A DNA stretch of 64,000 nucleotides from NCBI GenBank assembly GCA_019775845.1, contig JADQAV010000009.1:992001-1056000 (forward strand), given 5' to 3'. Source of the stretch: Myrmaecium sp. VS I D KN 1 (lineage: Eukaryota; Ascomycota; Dothideomycetes; Valsariales; Valsariaceae). The translations under genes were made by a program, and so were the position numbers. Position 1 is the first letter of the stretch. The number at the start of each line of letters is the position of its first letter. Positions 11,601 to 22,077 of the stretch are shown one piece after another. The notes beneath the pieces are model-generated. The model was not told the DNA's origin and did not search any database. It saw only the letters and a program-made list of their open reading frames with translations.

Positions 11601-12605
11601 CATGCCACCATACCTTGCACGCTTCTCTTCAAGGGTTTGTCTCATGGACAGCACATCAAGTGCACGAACAGAGAGGAGCTCGACCAGAGTTGAGAAGGTG
11701 GATGCATCCGGAGCAACGCGACAACGGAGCATGTCCGAGTAGACATCCAGGGCTTTCGGCACCACCTGGTGCTTGGGCTTTGGAAGGTTGATGGCCGCCG
11801 AGAGAAGGGTGTTATACTCAGCAGACGTTGGCTGCACGCCAGCAAGCAGCATTGACTGGAAAACGCTGGGAATTTCAGCCCATTGTTTACTTGCTGCGAG
11901 CTCCTGCAGCCTGGCGGAGAAACCCCCGGCTTCAGATACCGAGGATGGAAGCGTCGAATCACCTAGAGTGGAATTGGATTCGGACGTGGGAGGAGTTTTC
12001 CGTGTTGCTTCGTAACCTGTGATCCCGTCCGGAACCTGACCATCATCCTCCGGTACATCTTCAACAATTGCCTCCTCTGGACTACTGATGGTCTTCGCCT
12101 GAGCTCGAGCATCCTCCACGAAGCTCTTGAAATCGTCCACGGCGCTTGCGCTGTAGGCTCGGTTAAGGCCATCCCGCTTAGGTGACGGCTCGGCGGCAGC
12201 TGTGTGCGCAGCGGTCTCGGCTGGCTTATCCTTGGCATCGGGCACCGTAGTCGGCGGTCTCCATTCGATCCTCTTCGCGAACTGGAATTGCTGCCAGTCC
12301 TTCCCTTCGATCCCGCGATGCTTTTGCCAGGCCGCGTAGTAGGCCGCCAGCCCGGAGTCCGCATGCTCCGTCCCCGCTTTCACACCATTGCCTTGCTGAG
12401 TCGAGGTCGATAACCGGGCATGTTGTTGCTTCTTCTGATTCCGGTTGGCAAATCGACTTTGAAATGTGCCGTTGAACGCGCCGAATGGGTTGGTCTGCGA
12501 AGCGTAAGAAGACTGCGAGGCCGCGACCACCGATTGGGCGTAGCCCTGGGTAAGAGTTTTCGCGAAACTCTGGCGCGCGAGATGCAGTGTCTTGGAGAAC
12601 ACCAT
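8682..12605 (-). CDS. Mitochondrial pentatricopeptide-repeat protein, Cya5-like
   Basis: A single uninterrupted exon encodes 1307 residues. The N-terminus (MVFSKTLHLARQSFAKTLTQ) is a classic basic, Ser-rich mitochondrial targeting sequence, followed by a Gln/Ser-rich low-complexity linker. From about residue 235 on, many degenerate 35-residue PPR units can be read, for example around EYNTLLSAAINLP, SYRLLISACGEAGRVEDMVRIY, LYNALIGKLGKARRIDDCLFYF, TYGTIVNALCRV and TYKLLIDTYAVLEP. The length and layout match the fungal Cya5 group, in which Neurospora CYA-5 is needed for expression of the mitochondrial COX1 mRNA. The exact mitochondrial target is inferred. The protein ends in an alanine-rich tail. 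Long antisense open frames across the gene are GC-driven shadows. Confidence 0.9.
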   Translation of the reverse strand: MVFSKTLHLARQSFAKTLTQGYAQSVVAASQSSYASQTNPFGAFNGTFQSRFANRNQKKQQHARLSTSTQQGNGVKAGTEHADSGLAAYYAAWQKHRGIEGKDWQQFQFAKRIEWRPPTTVPDAKDKPAETAAHTAAAEPSPKRDGLNRAYSASAVDDFKSFVEDARAQAKTISSPEEAIVEDVPEDDGQVPDGITGYEATRKTPPTSESNSTLGDSTLPSSVSEAGGFSARLQELAASKQWAEIPSVFQSMLLAGVQPTSAEYNTLLSAAINLPKPKHQVVPKALDVYSDMLRCRVAPDASTFSTLVELLSVRALDVLSMRQTLEEKRARYGGMEEDGKFMFPSQETEFAILAEDNSLDIAIKLFRIAISTPTCRGVSAKSYRLLISACGEAGRVEDMVRIYGHMESQNVLPSADMFVPMIHAFGGSGDLRSAVECYDEYKALAISSDKGEIALSRKDNDVYAALIRAYTLCGRAEGGEKFLAKLEVALAATGSRTRLRDIVGLKAFIPAWLKLGRLDEAFTFATTKLTPAASYIALVAICLRAADANNIKIAAKAFDLLPKELDLSRPATAMGAMYIRAGNTEAAKTFWSVLEGARAVPEFIEPTAMYTVALIGSGRAEYGLHQGRNMFRRIRDAEHRTALAQAEVVNQIDEAIAVIVQFAAKRGLVLSSSAGIELLWMMIENGGLVPSVASHVLAGFGPENIAQLRWEDVTLLMQVQAGMILNSNSADVAHDARFGYLLDVMVSSGMVPSEQVSSLVEKVLIRIDRPELYNKWHAYRYPAPETTYSSTHVPIQAPLSSPVHPLPWTPAQYQPFGPSAPVLPPLSHDDSFDPYSATTDNKGSVFITDVLEKFHGRSSSHLNEALLKFRNMRRAGRHPRFYTYAKLINAAAKEDRFSLAHEILHFAKQDVPYLPQYRIVRHGWITILDAMVAACLTTGQRELAAKYHQELLDMGAAPSANTFGLYITTLKEYTKTFDEATEAVKIFNRAKAEGVEPSSFLYNALIGKLGKARRIDDCLFYFSEMRSLGIRPTSVTYGTIVNALCRVSDERFAEELCDEMESMPNYKPRPAPYHSMMQFFLTTKRDRSKVLAYYERMRSYKIEPTPHTYKLLIDTYAVLEPVDMEAAEAVLDQIRASGGLPEAVHYASLIHAKGCVQHDMAQARRMFDDVLADARIRPQACLYQALFESMVANHRIHETPAVLADMGARSVEMTAYIANSLIHGWALAKDIRQARAIYDAVPVGKREPSTYEAMIRAFLAVEDRAAAMAVVNEALSRGYPAAVAAKILELVGGGARSAAVADVAAAA

Positions 12606-14547
12606 TTAGTCCGGGTGTCGGACGCTCCGGTCCGGCAAGATCGCAACTGCGCGTGAAGCGTGCTGAATTGGTGTTAAATCGCGTCGTGGAGGAAAGATCT
12701 CGCACGGTCCGTACCTGAAGGCAACCGAATCACAGACGATTGAAGCGCACGCTCATTTGACAAGGCTATCTCCTACAACTACGTGAAACAGAGCGTCGGG
12801 AGTTCAGTAGGGTTGTCTTCGCGCAAAAGGCTCCGATCCGAAGGCTGAACAAGGAGCTGAGGAGCAGAGTGGCGAAGAAATGGTTGATTAGAGAGAGATT
12901 AGAAAAACGTCTACCAGGCAAAAAGACGGAGGATCGTGAAGATTAAGAAGATGCTGTGAGGAGAAGAATGGGTGCGGTCGCCGGTAAGAAATGAACAGAT
13001 GCAGGAGGTAATGAGGAATGGAAGAGGACCGAGGACGAAGGATTATGGTTGGAGGGATGAAGGATGGATGACGGATGGCGAGGATAGTGAGAAGTAGTGA
13101 GCAAGTAGTGAGCGATTGGGATTGGGATTGGGATGGATGTGGCACGTCGGCGAGAAAAGCGAACAAATACGGATACGCCTCCAGCGACTCGGGGCCAGGC
13201 AGCCAGGCAACGCACTGCAGCACTCAGACGGAACGAATATGTAAGCCGACGACCCGGAACATTCTCTGGCGTTGCCGTTTGGGCGATTTGGGCGCAGCAC
13301 AGATGCAAGAGAGAACAGGAAGGCGTCGAAATTTTTCTGACGGAGGACGGACTGGAGGGGAATCCATTCGGGGCCACCGGGTGGTACCCGTCAGCTGCCG
13401 GGGCGGGCGCTAGAGAGGATGCTCTTGTGAGTACGTGTTCTCGCCAGGAATATCAAAACTCGCGATTGAGGTGCGGTTTTCAACATGGTCGCTTCGTGGT
13501 TTCTGTATTATACATGAACGTGCAATGAATTCCATTTGTCAGTTCACTGTTAGGATTAACATCGCAGAATATTGCGCTTTCTTTGAGAAAGAGTATAGCA
13601 AGTGTACCTGTAGGCGTAGGTATACTTCCGCTGATGATGATAGGCTGAAATGTTGTACCGACTGCTCCCGATTGACTAGGGGGTTTAGGATATCCATTGA
13701 AGTACTAGTAGTCCGCATCATGAGTCATCACTCGACTGGTCTTGCCTTCCCGCATCCCGCATTGAGGTTATTCAGTGCGGCGCAGTATGTAACTAACATA
13801 TTGTTATATACATACTACAGGTACCTAGTATGTATAATACGCCCCTTCCTCTCTGTTGTTGTTCTCTCTTTGAACTGTATAACCTGTCCAAGGAGCGCGC
13901 ATTTACAGAGACAGTGACCATCCGAGGTCGGACTGCTCGTATAGCAACATTTTTATAGAGGCGACTGGAGAATCTCCCATTGACACCGCTACGACCTGAT
14001 ACAATACTGTATATATATATATACAGCAAGCATGTGGGTTTCCACAACTCGTATCGATATTTTATAGCCGTACGCTGCGCTGTAACAAACTGCATATAAG
14101 TAGCCATGTGGATCCCCCGCGTTTTCCGACCCTCGGCCTTCCATCCGCACGCTAGTGGTCAACTACGCACAGGGCAAGTGCCAACCATCCCAATCAGGCC
14201 CCGCTGGACGGATCCCGGATGGTCACTTGACTCCGTCCTTTCTCGGCCGCGCCGTTTGCCGACCCCGGCCGATAGCTCCGACGGCCAACCATAACGCCGG
14301 AACGGACGGGAGAACGGAGCAAACGTCGTCGATCCCCCCGTTTCCGCTCTCCCCTCCCCCCTCCCGACGTTCCCCTGAACGATAAGGGAACGGCTCGGCA
14401 GCGAGCATCATTATTCTAGTTTACCCGGGAGCAGCACCGACCGAGAAAAATAATCGGAACAGCTGGAACGCAAAGGAAAGCAAAGGACGGGCAGGCAAAG
14501 CAAGCGACGTCAGCGCGGCAATCTCATTTTTCCCCCCTTCCCCCTCC
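12606..14547. promoter_or_regulatory. Divergent intergenic region between the PPR gene and ERG8
   Basis: About 1.9 kb separates two outward-facing starts, so it contains both promoters. It includes a short (GGGATT)n-like run near 13116-13136, an (AT)n run near 14010-14022, and an AT-richer block at 13430-14100. A 160-residue open frame in that block (13435-13917) matches nothing I recognise and is not called. The last 100 bp before ERG8 are A/G- then C/T-rich. Confidence 0.5.
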
Positions 14548-16108
14548 ATGGCCCTCCCGAAGACAGCCGTCTCCGCACCCGGGAAGGTTTTCTTGGCCGG
14601 GGGCTACCTCGTCCTCGACCGCCACTACACCGCCCTGGTCTTTGGCCTCAGCGCCAGGATTCACGTCGTCGTCCAGCCGCTGCCGACGAGCCCAGGAGTG
14701 ACGCTGTCTGAGATCATCGTCAAGTCGCCGCAGTTCAGAGACGCCATTTGGGAGTATGGATACCGGCTCACGGAGAACGACGGTGGCATTGCCGTCACCC
14801 AGCTGAGAGCGTAAGTCTTATTTCGCGTTCACAGTTGTCTACATCCACCCTCATCTCCAGCCGATTTGATCGTTCCCCCGTCCGCCGATTCTGTCCTCTC
14901 CAAGCCATCCATCCCTTATTCGAGCGGCACCACGTATCGGATAGGTTGCAAGTCTCTTGTGCTCATACTCATGCCTCCTGCTTCACAGCTCCGCGTCCGA
15001 CTCCATTCGACGCAACCCTTTCATAGAGACTGCCCTCAGCTATGCTCTCACCTACATCAGTTGCATCATACCTGACAGGATTGCACCTGCTTCCATCACC
15101 ATCTTGGCCGACAATGACTATTACTCCCAGCCTTCCAATCCTAACGAGAGTTCGTCTGCTCAAACGGGAAGGTTTGCTAACTTCAATGTGCCGATATGGG
15201 AGGCCCATAAGACCGGCCTCGGATCGTCCGCCGCTTTGGTGACAGCATTCACCGCTGCAGTCCTCTCCCACTACCTTCCCGGTGATGTTTTCTCCATCAC
15301 TTCCGCCACAGGCTTGAAGAAGCTCCATAACCTAGCCCAAATCTCTCACTGCGCCGCCCAGGGCAAGGTCGGTTCTGGGTTTGACATTGCGTCTGCCGTG
15401 TATGGATCATGTTTGTACCGTCGATTCTCGCCTTCCCTCCTTGAATCCTACGGTGATGCCGGCTCCTCCGGCTTCGCTTCAAGGCTGCAGAGCCTGGTGG
15501 AAGAGAGCGGAGAAGCATGCCAATGGGATACGGAGATCGTCAAGTCCAAAGTCGCCATCCCAAAGGGTTTGCGGCTCGTCATGTGCGATGTTGACTGCGG
15601 CTCGCAGACTCCCGGCATGGTCAAGCAAGTGCTTGCCTGGCGGAAGGAGAACCAGGAGGAAGCAGACAAGCTCTGGTCACGGCTTCAGGTTGCCAATGAA
15701 TCTCTCTCTGCGGAACTGGTGAGGCTCGCGGAGAGCGGTTCTCACGATTATGGACGTCTCAGGGATTGCATCACAGCCATCCGGTCTCTGATCAGAGACA
15801 TGTCCGCACGGTCAGGGGTCCCCATCGAGCCTCGCGTGCAAACCGACCTCATCGATGCGTGCTCCCAACTGTCTGGCGTCGTTGGAGGTGTCGTCCCGGG
15901 CGCGGGCGGCTACGACGCGATCGTCCTTCTGATCGAGGACAGAGATGAAGTTATCGCTGAACTGCGTCGCTTCCTCGCCTCGTATACGGTCAGCCCTGCG
16001 GAGGAAGGTGAGTCCACCATCGGGAAGGTCCGCATGCTGGACGTCCGCGAAGAGATGGAAGGAGTGAAGCTGGAGGATTTGGCGACGTATCAGGAGTGGC
16101 TAGCTTGA
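14548..16108 (+). CDS. ERG8: Phosphomevalonate kinase
   Basis: Two exons (14548-14810 and 14989-16108) flank a 178 bp intron with a GTAAGT donor and a CTTCACAG acceptor, and encode 460 residues. The enzyme phosphorylates 5-phosphomevalonate to the diphosphate with ATP in the mevalonate route to sterols and isoprenoids. GHMP-kinase signatures are visible: the N-terminal SAPGKVFLAGGYLVLD, the glycine/serine ATP loop near residues 162-169 (KTGLGSSAALV), the segment GKVGSGFDIASAVYGS, and the C-terminal VVPGAGGYDAIVLL. The length matches fungal Erg8 (about 450). The start precedes the conserved KTAVSAPGKV without extra sequence. In the neighbourhood, the downstream ubiquitin-fold protein carries a prenylation motif, a loose biochemical link only. 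Confidence 0.95.
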
Positions 16109-16829
16109 ACCCAGACGCGTGGGCTCTGCCACCGTTCAGACATCTTCTCCTGAAATAGATGGGCGGATGGGATCTTGTATGTAAATACATACGTAGCATC
16201 TCCCCTGGTTCGTGATGTTACGGAATCAGTGGCACGACACGGTACGTAGAGCGTTTAAAAGATCAATGTCGCGATATGCCTCATCTACACACTATCTCGT
16301 GCTACTCAAAATGGTATAAGCGGGCCTGAATTTCCTGCTGTGAGAGGCGCATGGAGGACTATTTGATATTTAAATCTATGGTGGTATTTAGTGAGTTACA
16401 ATGATCCTCTTGATGTGTTCGAACACACATGGTGGCTGCAGTGGCCAAGGGGTAAAGTGCTGGCTGAGCCGTCGAGCACCATTTCCCCGGTCGGGCGAGA
16501 TAAGCCCGCCTGCCTCATCTCCCGCCTTGCCGGGGCACTAAAGGCAGTCACTACCTTGCCTCTTGGTCTAGGGAGGACCTGAACCCTCCCGCCCATCTCC
16601 ATACGCTACATTGTACCTCACCACCCGCCCCGAACACCCTCTCGCTGCAACATCGGCCCACCGCTCTTTTTTTTTCTTCTTAATCCTCGACCGCCTGTGA
16701 CCGCAAACTCATCTGCTTGGTCAGGCCTCATCAGATCCCCCGTCCTTCCTCCACCCCCCGCATCGCTCTGGCTGCATTGCCACTTCTCCACTCCACCCGC
16801 CCGCCTGTCCTCCCGTCAGGCTCGAAACA
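16109..16829. other. Intergenic region with degenerate tRNA-like segment
   Basis: About 720 bp. It includes the small palindrome TGTATGTAAATACATACG near 16177 and a segment at 16430-16520 with a tRNA A-box-like sequence (TGGCCAAGGGG), followed at tRNA-like spacing by a 5 bp stem with 7-nt loop (CGGGC/GCCCG). A T9 run lies at about 16669, and the sequence then turns C-rich before the next start. No complete tRNA is formed. Confidence 0.4.
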
Positions 16830-17787
16830 ATGGCATCACCGTCCGCGGCATCGCCGGACAACACCCCCGTAGCAACCTGCCCCGAGTCCTCCAATCACCC
16901 GCACCCCCCGTCCTCCTCGCGTGCCGAAACCGAACAGGAACCCCGGCGATCCATCGAGATGAGTAATCTCGAGCAACACGCGGACGGCGCGACGGACGCT
17001 GCACCGCGCGACCTGTCCTCCACGAACGACACGGCTGCCCCGGTGCGGAAAGAGAACTCGACGGCAGAGTCCACGCTGCAATCGCCTCAACCGATGCCAT
17101 CGAGCCCGGGAAAGACGGCGGAGGAGGGCAACAGGGCCACCGCCCTCGCCGCATCGGAGACGAAGAACACTTCCGCAACGGCGCCTCTTCCTGCGGCAGA
17201 CCCTCCCAGCCCCGAGGTGGAAGCGGCCGCGCCCGGGCCCGTATGCGAGATCACGATCATGACGGTGAACGGGGGCCGGTTCTCGCTCAAGCTGCACGAG
17301 CGCTACCTCCGGAAACGCAACGTCTCCGTCGCGGACATGGATCCGTTCAACATCAACGTGTACACTCTGAAGGAGCTGCTATGGAAGGATTGGAAGGAGG
17401 AAGGTTCGTTTGCAATCCATCCATATACATCCGCTTTGCCACTGGTACGGAACGTCGCACTCACATACCATTTCTACTCGAACAGAATGGGAGCAGCGAC
17501 CTACATCGCCTAGCGCGATCCGGCTAATACATTTTGGACGGATGCTGGAGGACAAGACGCCCCTCAAAGGTCAGTTGTTCTCTACCTTCTCGATCTAGGC
17601 TCATGGACTAACAAAAACAAAATCAGAATGCCGTTTCCACGTCGAAGCCCCGAACGTGATCCACATGACCGTCAAGCCGCAAGATATCGTGGACGAGGAA
17701 GACGGCAAGGCGAGCGGCAAAGGGGGCATCGGTGGGAGCCAAAGCGGCGGCAGAGCAAGTCCCGGATGCCGCTGCGTCATACTTTGA
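16830..17787 (+). CDS. Membrane-anchored ubiquitin-fold protein (UBL3/MUB-like) with CaaX box
   Basis: Three exons (16830-17403, 17486-17569, 17627-17787) join in phase 1 at both junctions and give 272 residues. The first 130 residues are Pro/Ser/Thr/Glu-rich and probably disordered. A ubiquitin-like fold of the Rad60-SLD_2/UBL3 type follows from about 137 (CEITIMTVNGGRFSLKL), with the conserved IHFGRMLEDKTPLKECRF and NVIHMTVKPQ segments. The protein ends GCRCVIL: a CaaX box with C-terminal Leu (geranylgeranylation expected), plus a second Cys that could be palmitoylated. There is no C-terminal Gly-Gly, so it is unlikely to be conjugated. UBL3/MUB proteins recruit E2 enzymes to the plasma membrane or sort proteins into vesicles; this is inferred for the fungal member. 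Confidence 0.9.
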
Positions 17788-19125
17788 GGAGCTGTCCTTG
17801 CTCTATCGTCGCCTGGCTCCCCATGCTCGGCTTGTCGGTCATTTCCCGCCTGGATCTCGAGCAACAGAAGACATCGCAATCCTCGAAGACAATTGCCGCT
17901 CTGAGACCGATTGAAACGCAATCTGTGTTCGAGATTCGCCGCTCACTCTCGCGTCTTCACCCATCGCCAGCTCAGCATCATCCAAGGCGTTTATACCACT
18001 GACTTTTCCGCCTTCCTCTCGGACGGGGGACGGTCTATCTCACAACATCGCCCCTCAATATTTCGATTTCCATTTTAAAGAACGTATCATACCCCGCATC
18101 TCTTTCATTTTTTCTACACATCTTTCCGATTCCTCTTCTTTCTTTCTTCTCGACCCGCGAGCACGACCGCGGAGAGGGTCGAATACATTCTTATCCACTA
18201 GCCCCCTTTCTGCTTCTTGTTTTCTTCCTCGTGGAACCATTATGGCGTCTTCATTCCCCCATCTGTTCATCATTCACTGCGTTCTCTGAAGCTCTTTTTG
18301 TCTTTGTCTCGTTTTTTGTTTTCTCGTTTTTGTTACTCCATTCCCCTTTGATCTCGTTCCCCTCTGATCTCGGCAGATGCATCCTTTTTTTTGTTTTCTA
18401 TTATTCATGCACCTAATCCCTCTTTTCTATTTGTCGTTATCGGTTGTTGGGTCGTGCACTCGGTGGGGCCACGGAGTCGGGGTCCGGGTCAGATGGCAGG
18501 CGGGATTACGTGGGGAAGAAGGGGGATGTCTGTCTGTGAGCGTGTCTATTCCTTCCTCTCATCACTCCCCTCGGAAGGGTCATCAGGTGTTAAGGCGTAG
18601 GGGCAAAAGGGAAAGGGACGTGGTCTTGTTTTTCATTAGAAAGGGTTTTACTGTGTGCTACCGCATCCATATATATACATTCTCACCCGGCTCACGCGAT
18701 GCTATCTTAACGTGCTCTGGTGAGGGGCGGATTTGAAGAATGGGGGCTACCGACTTGCCATAACTAACCCGTTGGCGTTCGAATCCGCATCCGATAAGAG
18801 AAGGAAAGAAAGCAGCCGTGTATCTTGAAAGGGAAGTGCCTCATAATGTTCGACATAGCCACCATCGGACTTCACATGCATGCATGGGTATCCAGAATCA
18901 ATAGGCGTATCATCCTGTCTCGATATGTTTTTGTCTTTTTTATTCTGAAGACTTATAACCCTAGAATCATTGTGTGTGTATCTAAGGTATTCCTTTCTTT
19001 CGAACCCTCCCTTCATCCATGGAAAGATGCCGAAGTAGTGATGTATCATGTCGTCCTTCCAAGCAGCAGCAGCAGCAGCAGCAGCGGTCTACGAGCCGGC
19101 TCTGCTCTCGTTGTCGTTCAGTCCC
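17788..19125. other. Intergenic region between convergent genes
   Basis: About 1.3 kb, T-rich on the + strand between 18060 and 18450, consistent with a 3' untranslated region. A (CAG)8 run at about 19062-19085 lies in the 3' flank of UMP1, reading as CTG on its strand. No gene is recognised. Confidence 0.5.
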
Positions 19126-19785
19126 TTACCACCGCATCTTCAACCTCGCCTCCATCTCGGTGTGGAAGTCCGGCATCGGCCGCAGTTCGTCGCCTGTGCA
19201 GTGGTTCCGTGGTTAGCTTCTGCTTGCTTTCTTCTTCTCTTTTTTCCTAAACAGGAAAGGGTGATCTCTCCAACACATACCGACAAAGACGTCCTCCCAC
19301 CCAATCTCCGTGTCGCGGCCGGCGAGGATGTCGGAATGGAGGCGGCTGGGCCCGCCCAGGGCGCGGGGCCGCCACTCGCCCGCGCCCGCGATGCGGGCCT
19401 CCATCCCCCGCTTGACCGGCTCCGCCAGCCCGAACTGCCGCCGCAGCATCGTCATCTTGAGCTCGTCCTGCGTCTGTCGCCAGCGGGCCAGGCGTGCCTC
19501 GAGCGGGTGCCGGGACGCGAGCTGGACGGTCTCGGTAGCCGCGGCCGCGGCCGCGGGCTCGGTGAGCTGCAGGTTCGAGCGCAGGGTATCGTGCACGCCG
19601 GGCGCGGAGGGCGCGCCGTGGGTCGCGGCCGTCTGGCTCGAGTGCGAGGCTGCGGGGGCGATGCGGAGAGACTGTGAGTTGAAGGAAGGGCGTTAGCTGT
19701 TTGCTACCATGGCTGTGAGCCCCGGCCTGCCAGCGGCGAACCGGCCGTGTTGTGCGTGCGTGAGCGAAGTCGTGGGACTTACCAT
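19126..19785 (-). CDS. UMP1: Proteasome maturation factor Ump1
   Basis: Three exons on the minus strand (19783-19785, 19281-19671, 19126-19193) give 153 residues. The first coding exon is only the ATG: the start codon is followed at once by a GTAAGT donor, and a CTCACAG acceptor leads into SLRIAPAASHSSQ. The conserved core is intact: HDTLRSNLQ, then HPLEARLARW, ELKMTMLRRQFGLAEPVKRGME, RLHSDILAGRD and GWEDVF. The last exon adds DFHTEMEARLKMRW and a stop. Ump1 is the assembly chaperone of the 20S proteasome: it sits in half-proteasomes, coordinates beta-subunit propeptide processing and is degraded as the first substrate. A polyalanine stretch lies before the core. The length is usual for the family. 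Confidence 0.95.
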
Positions 19786-20714
19786 CTTCTGAGAGCTTGT
19801 GTGTGTGGTGCTTCTTGGTCGTTCGATACTGTGGGTGGATTATGAGAGGTTTGGTGTGGACCGAGATTGAGGTGAGGTTGAGGGATGAGTGCAGGTAGGT
19901 GGTCAGGACGGCGGGAAGCTCTCAGGTAGCAGGTAGCCATGCACCAAGCTAACGTCCATCATAAGGCTGACGCGCACCGTCTTGGCGCCTTGGCTCCACC
20001 GCCAACGGTACTTTTATCTTTAATCGAAGCATTAACGAGAATCTAGGGGAAAAATTAGTTGATGCTTCATAGTTTCAACATATCTTAATTGTCTCTGGGT
20101 AAAAGGAGTTACGAAAAAAAAAAAAAAACAGAACCATTCGGTCTTCTATGGTATCTATAGAAGGTGAGGATGTTCATGGTTCAGAAGCGGAATTGCATAT
20201 GCTATCTGGTTACTATTTGTATTTCAGACTTTGCGGTAGAGCCCTAGTATAAGACGAAGGTCCCAACAAGCTTCCCCCTTCCTACATCTGCTATCTCATT
20301 TACATGCCTTGGACGGGCCACAGACTCCGCTTATCCAAGCAGTGCTTTGCAGACGTTCAGTCTATAGCCGTCATAATAACATTGCTTCCTTTCTGACATC
20401 CTGAAGAGCCACTCTCGGTCCGAACCAGAAACGGAGTGGTCTATATCGCTTCCTTCATTAGACGCATAGCGATGTAATCCATCGGCGAGCGCGGCGTGGC
20501 GGGTCCAATGCTTTCGGACGCTTCCGAGGCGTTGGTTAACGGATCCTAGGCGGCCCGTACAGGTAGCGGTAGGCCTACACAGAAACAGGTATTCAGATCT
20601 GTGCAGGGCAGCATTCGGCCGAGGTAGGATGCACGCTTCTTTCATCCGGGACCTCGAACATCAACCTCGAACATCCCATCTGGTCTTCGTTCGGTGCAAC
20701 GACATGAAACTCCT
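19786..20714. other. Intergenic region: UMP1 promoter and SEN54 3' flank
   Basis: About 930 bp. It contains an A15 tract near 20116 and AT-richer sequence at 20000-20280. An open frame of 104 codons at 20331-20645 (-) lies directly downstream of SEN54, but it has no recognisable motif or introns and is read as 3' flank. Confidence 0.45.
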
Positions 20715-22077
20715 TCACCGACCTCTTCCACGACCTCTCCTGCTGCCGCCTCTGAATCCTCCCCGGCCCCTCTTGTTCCCTTCAGCTCTTCCTTTCCTTA
20801 CATAGAGCTTCTCGGAACCGAAGCCGGCATCTGAAACTCTAATGTAACTCGCGATTCCCTGGTCAACCACGGCTAATATGGTATTCCGATGCCCATTCTT
20901 TATTTTTTGGTACAGCTGCCCGTTCTCCTTGGGAGGCTCATACTTGGTCGTTGCGAGGAGGTCGTTCAGCTGGCCTGCGGTCGGCACCGCAGTTTCGCGA
21001 GCGTTGATAACGGCAATCTGATAATCCGGAATACCTGGGTTGCTCTTTTTGAAGCTACTACTAGGCTTGTAGATCCGATATGTGATGCGGAAGGGGTTCT
21101 CGGCATCGGCTGGAAGGGCAAACGAAGGAGGTAAATTCTGATCATGCGTTGGGATAATGTTCAGTAGCCGGTAGATGTCATCTAGGTTTGGTCAGTCAGA
21201 CATTGAGCAACTCACGCCATTCAGGGGGCTTACTGTAGCTTCGATATAAACCAGGCGCAACCAGGGGCCCGCGGCACAGCTGAGCGGCCGAGTGTGGCGG
21301 TATCAAGGATACGAGTCTGTCCCAGAAGGTTGTCCAAAGTTGAAAGCCCCACCTGTGCCCGTTGATGCCAGCTGCATGCGTCAGACGCGACCCACGGTCC
21401 AAAGCCCCTCGCGGCTTATCCCAATCCTCTGCCCGCAACACGGTATAGCCAAGTCTCTTCAATGATGAATAGACGGTGTACATCTCCAGAGTCAGCTTGC
21501 CGCCGACACTGCTCTCTTGGCCGATGAAGGCAGCGTATGCACCCTGCAAGCTCATGGGAACACCCAGCGCTTCGCTTTCTGATACGCCGTCACCAGTACT
21601 TTCAGACGCGGGCCACCGCACATCGAGGGAACCACGCTCCAGCAGGAACAATGCCTCCTCAGGGAGCAGCCACTCCTTGCCTTGAACGTTCTTGCCGATA
21701 GAGGTGAAGTGCGTGCCCTTTGCCTTATGAACCCAAGCCATGTTGGTCGCCGGATCGTAGGTAGCCAAGATGTGGGTCTTTGGCGGATGAATGCGGGGGA
21801 TGGAGAGGGTGGTGTGCATAGCCGTTCGGGAAGCATCGAGGATGGATGCTTGAAGATCGGTCGCATGCGGCTCGAAATCTTTCTCTCCTCTTTTCGGGAT
21901 CTTGGGCAGGTCTGCGCCGGTGAACCTGCATATCTGTTAGCAAGGCACCTGGCAGAAGCAGATATTGTGCACACACTGGAGATGGTTCAGGAAGCGATAG
22001 TCCTGAGTTTCGTCGCTGAGGTCCACCTCCCCACCCGCATGAAAGTTCTGAGGAAAGTCCTCGTCTTCGTCCGCCAT
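20715..22077 (-). CDS. SEN54: tRNA-splicing endonuclease subunit Sen54
   Basis: Exons 21977-22077, 21234-21925 and 20715-21181 join in frame to 419 residues; the introns are 51 and 52 bp. For the second intron I chose the GTAAGC donor at 21233 over a downstream GTGAGT, because it gives a normal 52 bp intron and a smooth SYNDIYRLLNIIP. Sen54 is a structural subunit of the heterotetrameric endonuclease that cuts introns from pre-tRNAs and pairs with Sen2. The conserved N-terminal domain is clear: RGEKDFEPH, ATYDPATNMAWV, KGTHFTSIG, KEWLLPEEALFLLERGSLDVRW. The C-terminal part contains the weak endonuclease-like fold (YTVLRAEDWD, YRIYKPSSSFKKSNPGIPDY). The tail is an unusual Gly/Arg-rich stretch (KRGRGGFRGGSRRGRGRGR) of RNA-binding or methylation type. 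It lies upstream of UMP1 on the same strand. Confidence 0.93.

Noticed and set aside
12888-13377. Overlapping minus frames upstream of the PPR gene
   Set aside because: Low-complexity Ser/His/Leu sequence in three frames at once; typical of a pyrimidine-rich leader.
13435-13917. 160-codon + frame in the ERG8 upstream region
   Set aside because: No family motif, no GC3 bias, in an AT-richer block; a chance frame is more likely.
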